Shown: piece after piece, positions 1 through 10,069 of the stretch
Layout: each line of letters opens with the position of its first letter
Position numbering within the stretch: position 1 is the stretch's first letter
Source of the DNA: Lutibacter sp. A64
GTDB lineage: Bacteria; Bacteroidota; Bacteroidia; Flavobacteriales; Flavobacteriaceae
NCBI RefSeq assembly: GCF_022429565.1
Contig: NZ_CP092487.1
Coordinates: 2,188,001 to 2,252,000, forward strand
DNA length: 64,000 nt
Reading direction: 5' to 3'
The notes under the pieces: model-generated
What the model saw: only the letters and a program-made list of their open reading frames with translations
Database searches by the model: none
Told to the model about the DNA's origin: nothing
Program-made: the position numbers and the translations under genes

Positions 1-484
1 TGAAAATGAAGTTTCAGGCACAACCGAAAGTTTTACACCAGAACTTACAAGCAGCAATTTAACTTCAGAATCTATAGAACAAACAACAGGTAAAGTAACA
101 ATTGCCGATGCAGATATTGTAGTTTCAGGCGGACGTGGATTAAAAGGACCTGAAAATTGGGGAATGATTGAAGAATTAGCTTCAGTTTTAAATGCTGCAA
201 CAGCTTGTTCTAAACCAGTTTCAGACTTAGGATGGAGACCACATAGCGAACATGTTGGACAAACCGGAAAACCAGTAGCTTCAAATTTATATATTGCTAT
301 TGGTATTTCTGGAGCAATTCAACATTTAGCAGGTATTAACTCATCTAAAGTAAAAGTAGTTATAAATACCGATGCCGAAGCACCCTTTTTTAAGGCCGCA
401 GATTACGGTATTATAGGAGATGCTTTTGAAGTAGTTCCTAAATTAATTGAAAAGTTAAAAAAATTTAAAGCAAATAACGCATAA
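1..484 (+). CDS. etfA: Electron transfer flavoprotein alpha subunit, C-terminal part (5' end outside window)
   Basis: The reading frame is open from the window edge to the TAA at 482-484, so only the last ~160 residues are present. They hold the FAD-binding C-terminal domain of ETF-alpha: [12 protein letters not shown] near the start, then [14 protein letters not shown], a [19 protein letters not shown] stretch, and the [17 protein letters not shown] motif before the EVVPKL tail. The EtfA/EtfB dimer passes electrons from acyl-CoA dehydrogenases to the respiratory chain. etfB would be expected just upstream, outside the window. A terminator follows directly. Identification is by characteristic family motifs. 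Confidence 0.95.
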   Translation, partial: ENEVSGTTESFTPELTSSNLTSESIEQTTGKVTIADADIVVSGGRGLKGPENWGMIEELASVLNAATACSKPVSDLGWRPHSEHVGQTGKPVASNLYIAIGISGAIQHLAGINSSKVKVVINTDAEAPFFKAADYGIIGDAFEVVPKLIEKLKKFKANNA

Positions 485-511
485 TTTTATTAAATTGTGC
501 CTCTTAACAAG

Positions 512-559
512 GCTGTCTAATTTTTGGGCCAACTGTCCTTTGATTAGGCAGCTTTTTTT
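512..559 (+). terminator. Rho-independent terminator after etfA
   Basis: A 10-bp stem (GCTGTCTAAT at 512-521 with ATTAGGCAGC at 543-552, one G-U pair) closes a 21-nt loop and is followed by seven T residues at 553-559. It lies between the etfA stop and the next gene on the same strand. Confidence 0.8.
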
Positions 560-573
560 GCTAATTTTAATTT

Positions 574-1185
574 ATGAGTTTAGTTCGTCTAAATATAAAA
601 GGAATATCATACAGTCAAACACAGAGTGGTGCTTATGCATTAGTTTTAAGTGAAGAAGAAGGAAACAGAACGTTACCAATTGTAATTGGTGCTTTTGAAG
701 CACAATCAATTGCTATAGCTCTTGAAAAAGAGATTAAACCTCCAAGACCTTTAACACACGATTTATTTAAAACTTTTGCAGACAGGTTTCAAATTAAAAT
801 AAAACAAGTAATTATTCACAAATTAGTAGATGGTGTTTTTTACTCTAGTTTAATTTGCGAGCGCGATAAAATTGAAGAAATTATAGACACTCGAACTTCA
901 GATGCTATTGCTTTAGCTACCCGTTTTAGTGCTCCAATTTATACGTATGAAAACATTTTAGATAAAGCAGGTATTTATTTAAAAATGAAAGATGAGTTAA
1001 GTCCAACAGAAGAAGATGATTTAGGTATCGAAAAATTAATTGAAGAACCTGAACCTATTAAAGAATCTGCTTATTCAAAAGTTTCCTTAAAACAATTAAA
1101 CGAAAAATTAGAAAAAGCTGTTCAAGACGAAGATTACGAATTAGCTGCAAAAATTCGTGATGAAATTAATAAACGTACCCAATAA
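574..1185 (+). CDS. Bifunctional nuclease family (DUF151) protein with C-terminal UVR motif
   Basis: 203 residues. Residues ~1-135 match the bifunctional nuclease/DUF151 fold: SYSQTQSGAYALVLSEEEG, LPIVIGAFEAQSIAIALE, PRPLTHDLF and DARTSDAIALA-like motifs (here DTRTSDAIALATRF). Residues ~165-200 (LKQLNEKLEKAVQDEDYELA and the following KIRDEI) form a UvrB/UvrC-type UVR motif, a pairing common in Bacteroidetes. Family members have been reported to have nuclease activity; the physiological role in this phylum is unknown to me. The gene sits between the etfA terminator and a nucleoside transporter, whose start is 13 bases downstream of this stop, so the two are probably cotranscribed. Confidence 0.9.
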   Translation: MSLVRLNIKGISYSQTQSGAYALVLSEEEGNRTLPIVIGAFEAQSIAIALEKEIKPPRPLTHDLFKTFADRFQIKIKQVIIHKLVDGVFYSSLICERDKIEEIIDTRTSDAIALATRFSAPIYTYENILDKAGIYLKMKDELSPTEEDDLGIEKLIEEPEPIKESAYSKVSLKQLNEKLEKAVQDEDYELAAKIRDEINKRTQ

Positions 1186-1198
1186 TCAAACTTCAAAA

Positions 1199-2593
1199 AT
1201 GATAAAAAAAATTGGTTTAGCTACACTGCTATTTTTCAGTATTACAACTGCAAATTCACAAGAAATTACATCAAATATAATAATAGAAAATCAAGGTTTT
1301 TCAATCACTTCTTTATGGAGGGGAATTTTAGGAATGCTTTCTTTATTAATTGTAGCCTACTTATTTAGTAGTAATAAAAAAGCAATTAAATGGAAAACTG
1401 TAGGAGCCGGTTTAACAGCTCAACTTTTAATAGCTATAGGTGTTTTAAAAGTTCCTTTTGTACAAGCAATTTTTGAATTTGTAGGAAGTATTTTCACAAA
1501 TATATTAGACTATACAGCTGCTGGTAGCGAATTTTTATTTGGAGGTTTAATGAATATAGAATCATACGGTTTTATATTTGTATTTCAAATTTTACCTACT
1601 ATCATTTTCTTTTCGGCTTTAACCTCTTTATTATTTTACTTAGGTATTATTCAAATAATAGTAAAAGGTTTAGCTTGGCTACTTACAAAATTATTGCATA
1701 TTTCTGGAGCAGAAAGCTTGTCTGTTGCAGGTAACATATTTTTAGGACAAACAGAAGCTCCTTTAATGATAAAAGCATATTTAGAACGTATGAATCGTTC
1801 TGAAATATTATTAGTTATGATTGGTGGTATGGCTACAGTAGCCGGTGGTGTTTTAGCTGCCTATATTGGTTTTCTGGGCGGAAATGATCCTGAACTTAGA
1901 TTGCATTTTGCAAAACACTTATTAGCCGCTTCTGTTATGGCAGCGCCTGGAGCAATAGTAATATCTAAAATTCTATACCCACAAACTGAAAGTATAAATA
2001 CAGATGTACACGTATCACAAGATAAAATTGGCTCTAATATTTTAGATGCTATTGCAAACGGAACAACAGAAGGTTTAAAATTAGCAGCAAATGTTGCCGC
2101 TATGCTTTTGGTATTTGTAGCCATTATTGCAATGCTAAACGGAATGCTAGGTTGGGTTGGAGATATAACCAATTTAAATGAATGGATGGTAGCAAACACA
2201 CCCTATCAAAAATTTACTTTAGAAGCTATTTTAGGAACTATTTTTGCACCATTAATGTGGTTAATTGGTGTAGCTAAAGAAGATATTATGCTAATGGGCC
2301 AGTTATTAGGTGTAAAATTAGCAGCAAGTGAATTTGTTGGCTACATACAATTAGCCGAACTTAAAAACGTTGCAAACATTACTCATTTCACCTACAATAA
2401 ATCTGTAATTATGGCAACCTATATGCTTTGTGGATTTGCAAATTTTGCATCCATCGGAATCCAAATTGGAGGTATTGGATCTTTAGCTCCTGGACAACGC
2501 AAAACACTTTCAGAATTTGGAATGAAAGCATTAATTGGAGGTTCAATTGCTTCATTACTATCCGCTACAATTGCAGGAATGATTATTGGGTAA
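1199..2593 (+). CDS. Concentrative nucleoside transporter (CNT/NupC family)
   Basis: 464 residues from the ATG at 1199; the frame also opens at 1157, but that start overlaps the previous gene and adds a non-hydrophobic leader, so 1199 is preferred. The protein begins with a signal-like hydrophobic segment ending in NSQ, then a long multi-membrane region. Diagnostic CNT motifs: QLLIAIGVLKVPFVQ, GAESLSVAGNIFLGQTEAPL (the QTEAP-type substrate motif), GGMATVAGGVLAAYIGFLG and the C-terminal CGFANFASIGIQIGGIG. Family members import nucleosides with Na+ or H+. Its place upstream of thyA and folA fits nucleotide salvage. The exact nucleoside specificity cannot be read from sequence. Confidence 0.92.
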   Translation: MIKKIGLATLLFFSITTANSQEITSNIIIENQGFSITSLWRGILGMLSLLIVAYLFSSNKKAIKWKTVGAGLTAQLLIAIGVLKVPFVQAIFEFVGSIFTNILDYTAAGSEFLFGGLMNIESYGFIFVFQILPTIIFFSALTSLLFYLGIIQIIVKGLAWLLTKLLHISGAESLSVAGNIFLGQTEAPLMIKAYLERMNRSEILLVMIGGMATVAGGVLAAYIGFLGGNDPELRLHFAKHLLAASVMAAPGAIVISKILYPQTESINTDVHVSQDKIGSNILDAIANGTTEGLKLAANVAAMLLVFVAIIAMLNGMLGWVGDITNLNEWMVANTPYQKFTLEAILGTIFAPLMWLIGVAKEDIMLMGQLLGVKLAASEFVGYIQLAELKNVANITHFTYNKSVIMATYMLCGFANFASIGIQIGGIGSLAPGQRKTLSEFGMKALIGGSIASLLSATIAGMIIG

Positions 2594-2675
2594 TTTTTTA
2601 TATTGAAATGTACAAAAAGTTGAATGGTTATAAATCTTATAACATATTTAACTTTTAAAATTTTAAACAGCATAA

Positions 2676-3500
2676 ATGAAACAATATTTAGATTTAATAA
2701 AACACGTTCAAGAAAATGGAACGGTAAAAGAAGATAGAACAGGAACAGGTACAAAAAGCGTTTTTGGCTATCAAATGCGATTTGATTTAAGTAAAGGGTT
2801 TCCAATGGTAACCACAAAAAAATTACATTTAAAATCTATAATTCATGAGCTTCTTTGGTTTTTAAAAGGAGCAACAAACATAGATTATTTAAAAGAAAAC
2901 GGCGTAAAAATTTGGGATGCATGGGCTAATGAAAATGGTGATTTAGGTCCTGTTTACGGACATCAATGGCGTAATTGGAATAGTGAAGGTATAGACCAAA
3001 TTACAGAAGTAATTAATACTATAAAAACAAACCCAGACAGCAGAAGAATGTTAGTAACAGCTTGGAATCCGAGTGTATTACCCGATACAAGTATTTCATT
3101 TTCTGAAAATGTAGCAAACGGAAAAGCTGCGCTTCCACCCTGCCATGCTTTTTTTCAATTTTATGTAACAGATGGAAAACTATCTTGCCAATTATACCAA
3201 CGCAGTGCAGATATTTTCTTAGGAGTTCCATTTAACATTGCTTCTTACGCCTTATTAACTATGATGATGGCACAAGTTTGTGGATTAGGTTATGGAGATT
3301 TTATACACACCTTTGGAGATGCACACATATACAGCAACCACAGCGAACAAGTAGCACTACAGTTATCTAGAGAACCAAAGGAGCTCCCTCAAATGAAAAT
3401 AAACCCAAATATTAAAAATATTTTTGATTTTAACTTTGAAGATTTTACCTTAGTAAATTACAATCCGCACCCACATATTAAAGGTGCAGTTTCTGTATAA
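2676..3500 (+). CDS. thyA: Thymidylate synthase
   Basis: 274 residues, close to the normal length of ThyA. It methylates dUMP to dTMP using methylenetetrahydrofolate. Visible motifs: N-terminal [19 protein letters not shown], the [11 protein letters not shown] region, the catalytic cysteine in [13 protein letters not shown] (about residue 156), and the dUMP-binding [18 protein letters not shown] stretch. The C-terminus [11 protein letters not shown] is a slight variant of the family's usual PxIKMxxAV ending. folA, which regenerates the folate oxidised in this reaction, lies 0.66 kb downstream on the same strand, so the two probably share an operon with the two small genes between them. Confidence 0.97.
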   Translation: MKQYLDLIKHVQENGTVKEDRTGTGTKSVFGYQMRFDLSKGFPMVTTKKLHLKSIIHELLWFLKGATNIDYLKENGVKIWDAWANENGDLGPVYGHQWRNWNSEGIDQITEVINTIKTNPDSRRMLVTAWNPSVLPDTSISFSENVANGKAALPPCHAFFQFYVTDGKLSCQLYQRSADIFLGVPFNIASYALLTMMMAQVCGLGYGDFIHTFGDAHIYSNHSEQVALQLSREPKELPQMKINPNIKNIFDFNFEDFTLVNYNPHPHIKGAVSV

Positions 3501-3538
3501 TATTATAGAAAAGTAAACGTTAAGCATAAAAAAACAAC

Positions 3539-3745
3539 ATGGACTCTATACAACTTAAAAACAAAATTATTCAAAGAATTATTGAAATTGAAGACATTAA
3601 TTTGTTAAAATCAATAAATGTTCTTTTAAATGCTTCAGATAAAAATATTTCAAAATTTCTAACCTCTGCTAACGATAAGCTTTCTGAAGCTAATGAAACA
3701 GAAGATTATACTAACTATATAAAAGAATGGGTTAAAAATATGTAA
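3539..3745 (+). CDS. Small protein of unknown function, antitoxin-like
   Basis: 68 residues, predicted helical and charged: an N-terminal LKNKIIQRIIEIEDINLLKS helix and a C-terminal YIKEWVKNM end. This pattern resembles the short helical proteins annotated as antitoxin-side partners of RelE/ParE toxins in Bacteroidetes, but no toxin gene adjoins it; the next gene encodes a 2TM protein. Spacing of 38 bases from thyA and 13 bases to the next gene suggests an operon member. The function is not recognised. It could be an orphan antitoxin or simply a conserved hypothetical protein. Confidence 0.6.
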   Translation: MDSIQLKNKIIQRIIEIEDINLLKSINVLLNASDKNISKFLTSANDKLSEANETEDYTNYIKEWVKNM

Positions 3746-3758
3746 AACTAGTTAGATT

Positions 3759-4166
3759 ATGAATGAACAATTTGAATTGTATGAGAATGCAAGAAAACGC
3801 ATCAAACAAAAAAAACGCCTTTACTTACATTTTGTAATTTTTTTAATCGGGTCTGTTTTTTTAATCATCCTTAATAAATTTGTTAAAGTTTGGGAACAGT
3901 ACGATTGGTTTGTTTGGGCAATTTTAACTTGGTTTTTCTTATTTATATTACATTTTATCAATGTTTTTATTACCAACAAGTTTATGAACAAAGAATGGGA
4001 ACGTAAACAAACCGAAAAATTAGTTCTAAAACAAGAAGTAAAAATAGCTAAACTCGAAAAAAAAATAGCAGAAGAAGGTAAAAGAAAAGCTGAAAGTGAA
4101 AGTTATGCTTCAGAAGTAATTGAAAAAGAACAACAAAAGCTACCAAACATTAAAAAAAACGAATGA
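3759..4166 (+). CDS. 2TM domain-containing membrane protein
   Basis: 135 residues. The N-terminal ENARKRIKQKKRLYLHFVIF motif, two transmembrane helices (about residues 22-42 and 52-72) and an FxxxFxxKWExxKI-like segment (here KFMNKEWERKQTEKL) match the Bacteroidetes 2TM domain, seen alone or attached to histidine kinases. A charged coiled-coil tail of ~50 residues follows. Its stop codon overlaps the folA start as ATGA at 4163-4166, implying translational coupling. The molecular role of this domain is not established. Confidence 0.8.
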   Translation: MNEQFELYENARKRIKQKKRLYLHFVIFLIGSVFLIILNKFVKVWEQYDWFVWAILTWFFLFILHFINVFITNKFMNKEWERKQTEKLVLKQEVKIAKLEKKIAEEGKRKAESESYASEVIEKEQQKLPNIKKNE

Positions 4167-4645
4167 TCACTATTATTGCTGCAATAGCTAAAAATAATGC
4201 TTTAGGAAAAGACAACAAACTTATTTGGCATTTACCAGCAGATTTAAAAAGATTTAAACAAGTTACTTTAAATCACCATATTATTATGGGAAGAAAAACT
4301 TTTGAATCACTTGGTAAACCACTTCCTAATAGAACTTCAATTATAATTTCAAGAAATAAAAATTATAAAGTTGAAGGTTGTATTGTTGTAAATTCTTTAG
4401 AAGAAGCCATAAAAGCCGCAGCAGAAGATGAAAACCCTTTTATTTTAGGTGGCGCAGAAATTTACAAACAAGCTATTGATATTGCTGACAAATTAGACTT
4501 AACATTTGTACATCATACATTTGAAGCCGATGCTTTTTTTCCAAAAATAGACACTTCAATTTGGAAAGAAACTTCTAGGCAAGATTTTAAAGCCGATGAA
4601 AAAAACAACTATGATTATAGTTTTGTTAGCTTTGAAAAATTATAA
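4163..4645 (+). CDS. folA: Dihydrofolate reductase
   Basis: 160 residues, typical DHFR length. It reduces dihydrofolate to tetrahydrofolate with NADPH. Motifs in order: IAAIAKNNALGKDNKLIWHL (substrate and Met20-loop region), DLKRFKQVTLNHHIIMGRKT (cofactor motif GRKT), PLPNRTSIIISRN, and GGAEIYKQAI near residue 100. The ATG overlaps the stop of the preceding 2TM gene. Together with thyA upstream this is a classic thymidylate/folate cycle pairing. Confidence 0.97.
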   Translation: MITIIAAIAKNNALGKDNKLIWHLPADLKRFKQVTLNHHIIMGRKTFESLGKPLPNRTSIIISRNKNYKVEGCIVVNSLEEAIKAAAEDENPFILGGAEIYKQAIDIADKLDLTFVHHTFEADAFFPKIDTSIWKETSRQDFKADEKNNYDYSFVSFEKL

Positions 4646-4715
4646 GAATTGTAATTCTTAGTTTAAACTTTTAATTAATTATTTTTTTTTACCATAATCA
4701 CATATATTTACAAAT

Positions 4716-4723
4716 TAAATTTG
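4716..4723 (+). promoter_or_regulatory. Candidate -7 box upstream of the ECF sigma gene
   Basis: TAAATTTG fits the Bacteroidetes -7 consensus TAnnTTTG exactly. No clear -33 TTG is present at the usual distance. Transcription would begin within a few bases of the GTG at 4730, so the message would have almost no leader or a later start codon would be used. Confidence 0.35.
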
Positions 4724-4729
4724 TTTTGA

Positions 4730-5281
4730 GTGATTTTGGATATAAGAAAGGTGATTTTAAATTTAAAAAAAGGTGATACCAATGCATTTAAATTAATTTT
4801 TGATGCTTTTTATGATCGTCTCTATGCATTTTCATATCAGTACGTTAAAGAAAAATATGCGGCTGAAGAAATTGTTGAAAATACCATGCTAATGGTTTGG
4901 GAAAAAAGAAAACATTTAGACGCCATACAAAACCTAAAATCTTACTTATACAAAACAGTTAGAAATGCATCGTTAGATTATTTAAAAAAAAGCAGTAAAA
5001 CAGTTCAATTAGATACGGAATTACACGACACTCAATTCAATCAATTTATAATTGAAGAAGAAACACATCAATATTTTATCAATGCAATGGAACTACTTCC
5101 AGACAAATGCAGACAAATTTTTAAAATGTGTTGCATTGAAGGTATTAAATATAAAGATGTTGCTGAAGACTTAAATATAAGTATAAATACTGTAAAATCT
5201 CAAAGAGCTCGTGCAGTAAAATTACTTCAAAGTCACTTAAAAGACAAGCCCTTCTATTTAATTATTCTTAACCTTATGTAA
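4730..5281 (+). CDS. RNA polymerase ECF-type sigma factor (FecI-like)
   Basis: 183 residues from a GTG. Sigma region 2 is at about residues 18-80 (FDAFYDRLYAFSYQYVKEKY, then EIVENTMLMVWEKR), and region 4 is at about residues 120-175 (MELLPDKCRQIFKMC, then YKDVAEDLNISINTVKSQRA). The family directs polymerase to a small regulon, usually the adjacent SusC/SusD operon. The next gene encodes a FecR anti-sigma, and the SusC that follows has an N-terminal STN signalling domain, completing the three-part surface-signalling circuit. The start is uncertain: GTG 4751 (MILNLKKGD-like) is another candidate. Confidence 0.93.
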   Translation: MILDIRKVILNLKKGDTNAFKLIFDAFYDRLYAFSYQYVKEKYAAEEIVENTMLMVWEKRKHLDAIQNLKSYLYKTVRNASLDYLKKSSKTVQLDTELHDTQFNQFIIEEETHQYFINAMELLPDKCRQIFKMCCIEGIKYKDVAEDLNISINTVKSQRARAVKLLQSHLKDKPFYLIILNLM

Positions 5282-5369
5282 AAAATATTATTTTTTTTAC
5301 ACCCTTTTTTACTTTTCTTTAGTCATACCTAAAATTAATCGCTATAATTTTCAATATTTAACAACAGTA

Positions 5370-6602
5370 ATGACCAAAAAACTAACTACATATAGAATTG
5401 CTGAACTTATATACAAATCTGTATCTCAAACAATTAACAGTACAGAAGAGAAAGAACTTCAAGTTTGGCTAAAAAATAAATCTAATAAAGATTTATTTGA
5501 AAAAATAATTAAAAGTGATGCTATTGAACAAAAAATATTGCTTTACAAACAATCTAATAAACAGGCTGTATACAATAGATTATCTAAAAAAATAGCTCTT
5601 AACCAACAAAAAAACAATAAAAAGAACAAATTTGCTACAGTCTTAAAATATGCAGCAATATTAATTATATGTCTAACTGTTGGAAATTTTATTTATCAAA
5701 ATAATTTTAATGAAACAGTCATTACAAAAAATGCTGTAAAGCAAATTAAACCTGGTTATAAGAAAGCTACTTTAATTTTAAGTGACGGAAGCTCTGTTGA
5801 CTTAGAGAGCACAAAAAATACAGTAATCGCGTCAACAAATACCACACAAATTAAAAATACAAATAACATTTTACAATACAATACTGTAGACAAAGCTCCT
5901 AAAACAAAAGATAAAACAACCCCAGAAGAAGTAACCTATAATACATTATATGTTCCTACGGGAGGTATGTACCAAATTGAATTACCTGACGGAACTAATG
6001 TTTGGATAAATTCAGAATCTTCATTAAAATACCCTATAAAATTTACCGGTAACAAACGCATAGTAGAACTTACAGGTGAAGCATATTTTGAAGTAACAAA
6101 AGATAACTCAAAAGAATTTATAGTTGAAACAAACTCAGCTTCAATTACTGTTCTAGGAACAAAATTTAATGTTTCCTCATACAATACTGATAATTATTTT
6201 TCTTCAACACTTGTAGAAGGAAAAATTAAATTAACCAGTTTAATAAATACTAAAAAATCGATTATAATGCTACCGGGAGAAAGAGGAAAAATCGATAACG
6301 GAAAATCATCAATTACTATTAATAATGTAGATTCAAACCTATACACAGCTTGGATAGAAGGGAAATTTTACTTTGAAAAAGAAAATTTAGATAGAATTCT
6401 AACTAAAATAGGGCGCTGGTATAATATTGATATTGAATTTGATGACCCTTCAATTAAAAAACAAACATTTACAGGAGTTGCTTTAAAAAACAAACCTGTA
6501 GATTATTTATTAAAAATGATAAGCGAAACAGCAAATTTAAAATATAACATTAATAAAAACAGAGACAATGATAAATACAAGCTAATCATATCAAAAAATT
6601 AG
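5370..6602 (+). CDS. FecR-family anti-sigma factor
   Basis: 410 residues. The cytoplasmic N-terminal part (~1-85) would bind the sigma factor. One transmembrane helix lies at about residues 88-108 (LKYAAILIICLTVGNFIY). The periplasmic FecR domain is near residues 190-285 (VPTGGMYQIELPDGTNVWIN, GEAYFEV, VLGTKFNVSSY). The C-terminal DUF4974 region at ~330-405 includes FYFEKENLDRILTKIGRWYN. It is predicted to hold the ECF sigma until the SusC-like receptor's STN domain signals substrate. It lies 88 bases after the sigma gene. Confidence 0.95.
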   Translation: MTKKLTTYRIAELIYKSVSQTINSTEEKELQVWLKNKSNKDLFEKIIKSDAIEQKILLYKQSNKQAVYNRLSKKIALNQQKNNKKNKFATVLKYAAILIICLTVGNFIYQNNFNETVITKNAVKQIKPGYKKATLILSDGSSVDLESTKNTVIASTNTTQIKNTNNILQYNTVDKAPKTKDKTTPEEVTYNTLYVPTGGMYQIELPDGTNVWINSESSLKYPIKFTGNKRIVELTGEAYFEVTKDNSKEFIVETNSASITVLGTKFNVSSYNTDNYFSSTLVEGKIKLTSLINTKKSIIMLPGERGKIDNGKSSITINNVDSNLYTAWIEGKFYFEKENLDRILTKIGRWYNIDIEFDDPSIKKQTFTGVALKNKPVDYLLKMISETANLKYNINKNRDNDKYKLIISKN

Positions 6603-6611
6603 CAAAAAAAA

Positions 6612-6638
6612 CCGAGAAATGCTACCAACATTTCCCGG
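6612..6638 (+). terminator. Hairpin between fecR-type and SusC-type genes
   Basis: CCGAGAAATG at 6612-6621 pairs with CATTTCCCGG at 6629-6638 (one A-C mismatch, 7-nt loop). It is preceded by an A-run and followed only by a weak T-rich stretch. It may end the sigma/anti-sigma transcript or partly attenuate read-through into the importer operon. Confidence 0.5.
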
Positions 6639-6704
6639 ACATTATTTATTTGCTAATCAAACCTTTACGGATATAAATTATTAATTAACTAAACATACAA
6701 ATTT

Positions 6705-9700
6705 ATGAAAAAAAAGTTAACCGCAGAAATATGTAGGTTACCCAGCAAACAAAAATCTTTAATACTTCAGTTTATGAAACGATCCCTTATTTTATCAATT
6801 CTATTCTCTAGTATTACTGCGTTCTCATTTTCTCAAAAAATTACAATTAATATGGGAAAAGTATCACTACATGAAGCTTTAAAAGAGATAAAAAAAGAAA
6901 CAAATATTGACTTCTTTTATAGTGATAGAGAGTTAAATACTGATAGAGTTGTTTTAGCAAACTTTATAGATACCGATATTGAAGAAGCTATATCTAAACT
7001 TGTTGGTAAAACATATAAAATTCAAAAAAACGAAGAAGGTATTTTATTAATTACCCCTATACATTCAGTTAATTTTCAAAATGAAATAACAATAAAAGGA
7101 GTTATTACAGATGAATTTAACAACCCACTACCAGGTGTAACAATTTTAGTAAAAGGGACCAAACAAGGAACCACTTCAGATTTTGACGGAAACTATACAA
7201 TAAAAGCAGATAAAGAATCTACTTTAGTATTTAGCTATGTTGGTTACAATACACAAGAAGTTAGTGTTAATGGTAAAACAGAAATAAATGTACAACTAAA
7301 AACAGCTGTTGCAGAATTAGATGAAGTTGTTGTTACTGGTATTATAGAACGACAAAAAGAAACCTATACTGGAGCAGTTACAACCATTTCTGGAAATGAA
7401 TTAAAAGAAATAGGTAACCAAAATATTATTCAAAGTATAAAAACTATAGAACCTTCATTTTTAGTACTTGAAAACAACATTCAAGGAGCTAACCCTAATA
7501 TATTACCAACTATTGAAGTTAGAGGACAAACCAGTATATCTACTGAGGATTTAAGAGATGAATACGATTCTGATCCAAATAGCCCATTATTTGTATTAGA
7601 TGGTTTTGAAACTACTTTAAGAACAATTGTAGATTTAGATATGAATAGAGTAGAATCTATTACTATCTTAAAAGATGCAGCCTCTACAGCTTTATATGGT
7701 TCAAAAGCAGCAAATGGTGTAGTTGTTGTTGAAACCAAGAAGTCTAAAGATGGAGAATTAAACATAAGCTATACAGGAGATTTTAGTGTAGATATTCCAG
7801 ACTTATCAGATTACAACTTAATGAATGCTGAAGAAAAATTAGAATTTGAACGTTTATCTGGTAGATGGACTTATTACTCTGTAGATCCAGCATATCAAAT
7901 TCCTTTAGATAGTGCATATAATGCTAAACTAGCTGATATTAAAAGAGGCGTGGATACGTATTGGTTAAATGAACCAGTACAAACAGCTTTTACACAAAGA
8001 CACTCTGTTTACGTAGATGGAGGTAGCGATGCTTTACGTTTTTCAACAGGATTAAGTTATAGAGATAACGAGGGTGTAATGAAAGGCTCTGGTAGAGATA
8101 TTTGGAGTGGTAATATAGATTTAACCTATAGAAAAAATAAAATAAACATTACAAATAGATTATATGTAAGTGGTTCTATGGCAAATGAATCTAATTATGG
8201 TTCTTTTGAAAAATTTGCACAAGCAAATCCATACTATAAAAAATACAATGATGAAAACGAAATAACTAGACATTTAGAAACTTCTGCATATGGTAACTAT
8301 GTTAGAGGTTATTATGGATACAACATTGTAAATCCTTTATACAGTTCAACCCTAAACAATATAGATGAAACTAACGGTTTTTCAGTTCAAAATAATTTAG
8401 CATCTATTTGGACCATAAACAACAATTTAAGAGTTCAAGCAGGGATTCAACTTAAAAAATCAACTACAGAAAATGAAGTATTTATCTCTCCTGAAGAAAC
8501 CATATACGACAACGTAAGTTTTTTTGAAAAAGGAGAATATACAAATGCACATTCTGAAAACTTTAGCTATGTAGCAAATGCTATGTTAGTTTACCATAAT
8601 TTATTTAATAAAAAACATAGTTTAACTGGTAATTTAAGAGCTGAAATTGAAGAACAAAACAACGAATCTTATACTACAAAAGCGGTTGGTTTTCCTTCAG
8701 GATCTAATGGTAAACCAAGCTTTTCTTTTAGTTATGATTTAAATGCCAAACCTAATTTTTACACAAATAAATATAGAAGAAATAATGTTATGGCATCTGT
8801 AAATTATTCTTTTGATAAAAAATACTTTATAGATTTAAATTATAGATTAGATGGTTCAACGGCTTTCGGCTCCAAAGAACGCTACTCTCCTTTTTGGTCT
8901 GCAGGTCTTGGATGGAATCTACATAACAACTTTGGAATTAAAGGAGATGTTATAAATGTGCTTAGATTAAGACAAACATTAGGTTATACTGGAAACCAAA
9001 ACCTTGGAAGTGTTGCTTCAACCTCCGTTTACACATATAATAGCCTAATAAACTATTACGGTGCAGGAGCTAAATTAACTCAATATGCAAATGCAGACTT
9101 AGAATGGCAAAGAACATTTGATACTAATTTAGGTTTAGATTTAGTAATGTTTAACAATAAACTTGATGCCCAATTTAACTTATATAATAAAAATACCAAT
9201 CCATTAGTAGTGCCTATAGATTTAGCTTCTTCAACAGGTTTGGTTAACTATCCTTTAAATGTTGGGAAACTTAAAGTAAACGGATGGGAAGCTGTTATAA
9301 ACTACAAAATAATTAACAATTTAGAAGATCAACTATTTTGAAGAATAGGTGGAACAGCAGCAATTGTTAATATGGAATATGATGATTTTGGTAATAAATT
9401 AAAAAGTTTAAATGACGACGCCTTAAATAGTGGCTCTTTAAAACGCTATAAAGATGGATATAGTCCTGATGATATATGGGCTGTACCGTCTTTAGGTATC
9501 GACCCAACTACAGGGAGAGAAGTATTTCTTAAGAAAAATGGACAAAGTACTTTTGACTACGATTATGATGATGAAGCTGTAGTAGGTAGCACTAGAGCTG
9601 ATATTGAAGGGGTATTTAATACATTTTTCAATTACAAAGGCTTTAACTTAGGTCTTAATATTAGATATAGAATAGGAGGTCAAGCATTTAACACCGCCCT

Positions 9701-10058
9701 ATATGAAAAAGTTGAAAACATTAGTACAGCAGATATTACACTTAATCAAGATAAACGTGCACTATATGACAGATGGCAAGAACCAGGAGATATTTCTCAA
9801 TTTAAATCCATTTCAATTACAAGCACCACTCCAATCTCATCTCGTTTTGTACAAGATGAAAATGTACTTATTGGAGAATCTATAAGTATTGGCTATAGAG
9901 CAGATTCAAAACCTTGGTTAGACGCACTTGGTTTAAAAAATATACGCTTTACAGCATATATGAGTGACATTTTCCGAAATTCTTCAATTAAAGTTGAAAG
10001 AGGTATCCAATATCCATTTGCTCGTTCAATATCATTTAGTATTAATACTTCATTTTAA
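6705..10058 (+). pseudogene. SusC/RagA-like TonB-dependent receptor, interrupted by an in-frame TGA
   Basis: The full frame would encode 1,117 residues. N-terminal signal segment ~24-44, STN domain ~48-118 (MGKVSLHEALKEIKKETNID), carboxypeptidase-like beta domain ~128-205 (PLPGVTILVKGT, FDGNYTI, LVFSYVGY), TonB plug ~215-340 (SPLFVLDGFE, ILKDAASTALYGSKAANGVV), then the barrel. Codon 879 (TGA, 9339-9341) stops translation after DQLF; the same frame continues with RIGGTAAIVN to 10058 and a normal barrel end (SFSINTSF). SusC barrels usually have FW or similar here, so TGA probably replaces TGG (Trp). As read, 6705-9341 gives 878 residues lacking the last barrel strands, and 9372-10058 would be an unanchored piece. 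No frameshift was seen. Confidence 0.85.
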
Positions 10059-10069
10059 CATACATAATC

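Noticed and set aside
3539-4166. Toxin-antitoxin pair in the thyA-folA gap
   Set aside because: The first protein is antitoxin-like, but the second has two membrane helices and 2TM-domain features, not a toxin fold.
9703-9885. 60-codon frame inside the SusC C-terminal part
   Set aside because: A different frame across conserved SusC sequence; shadow.
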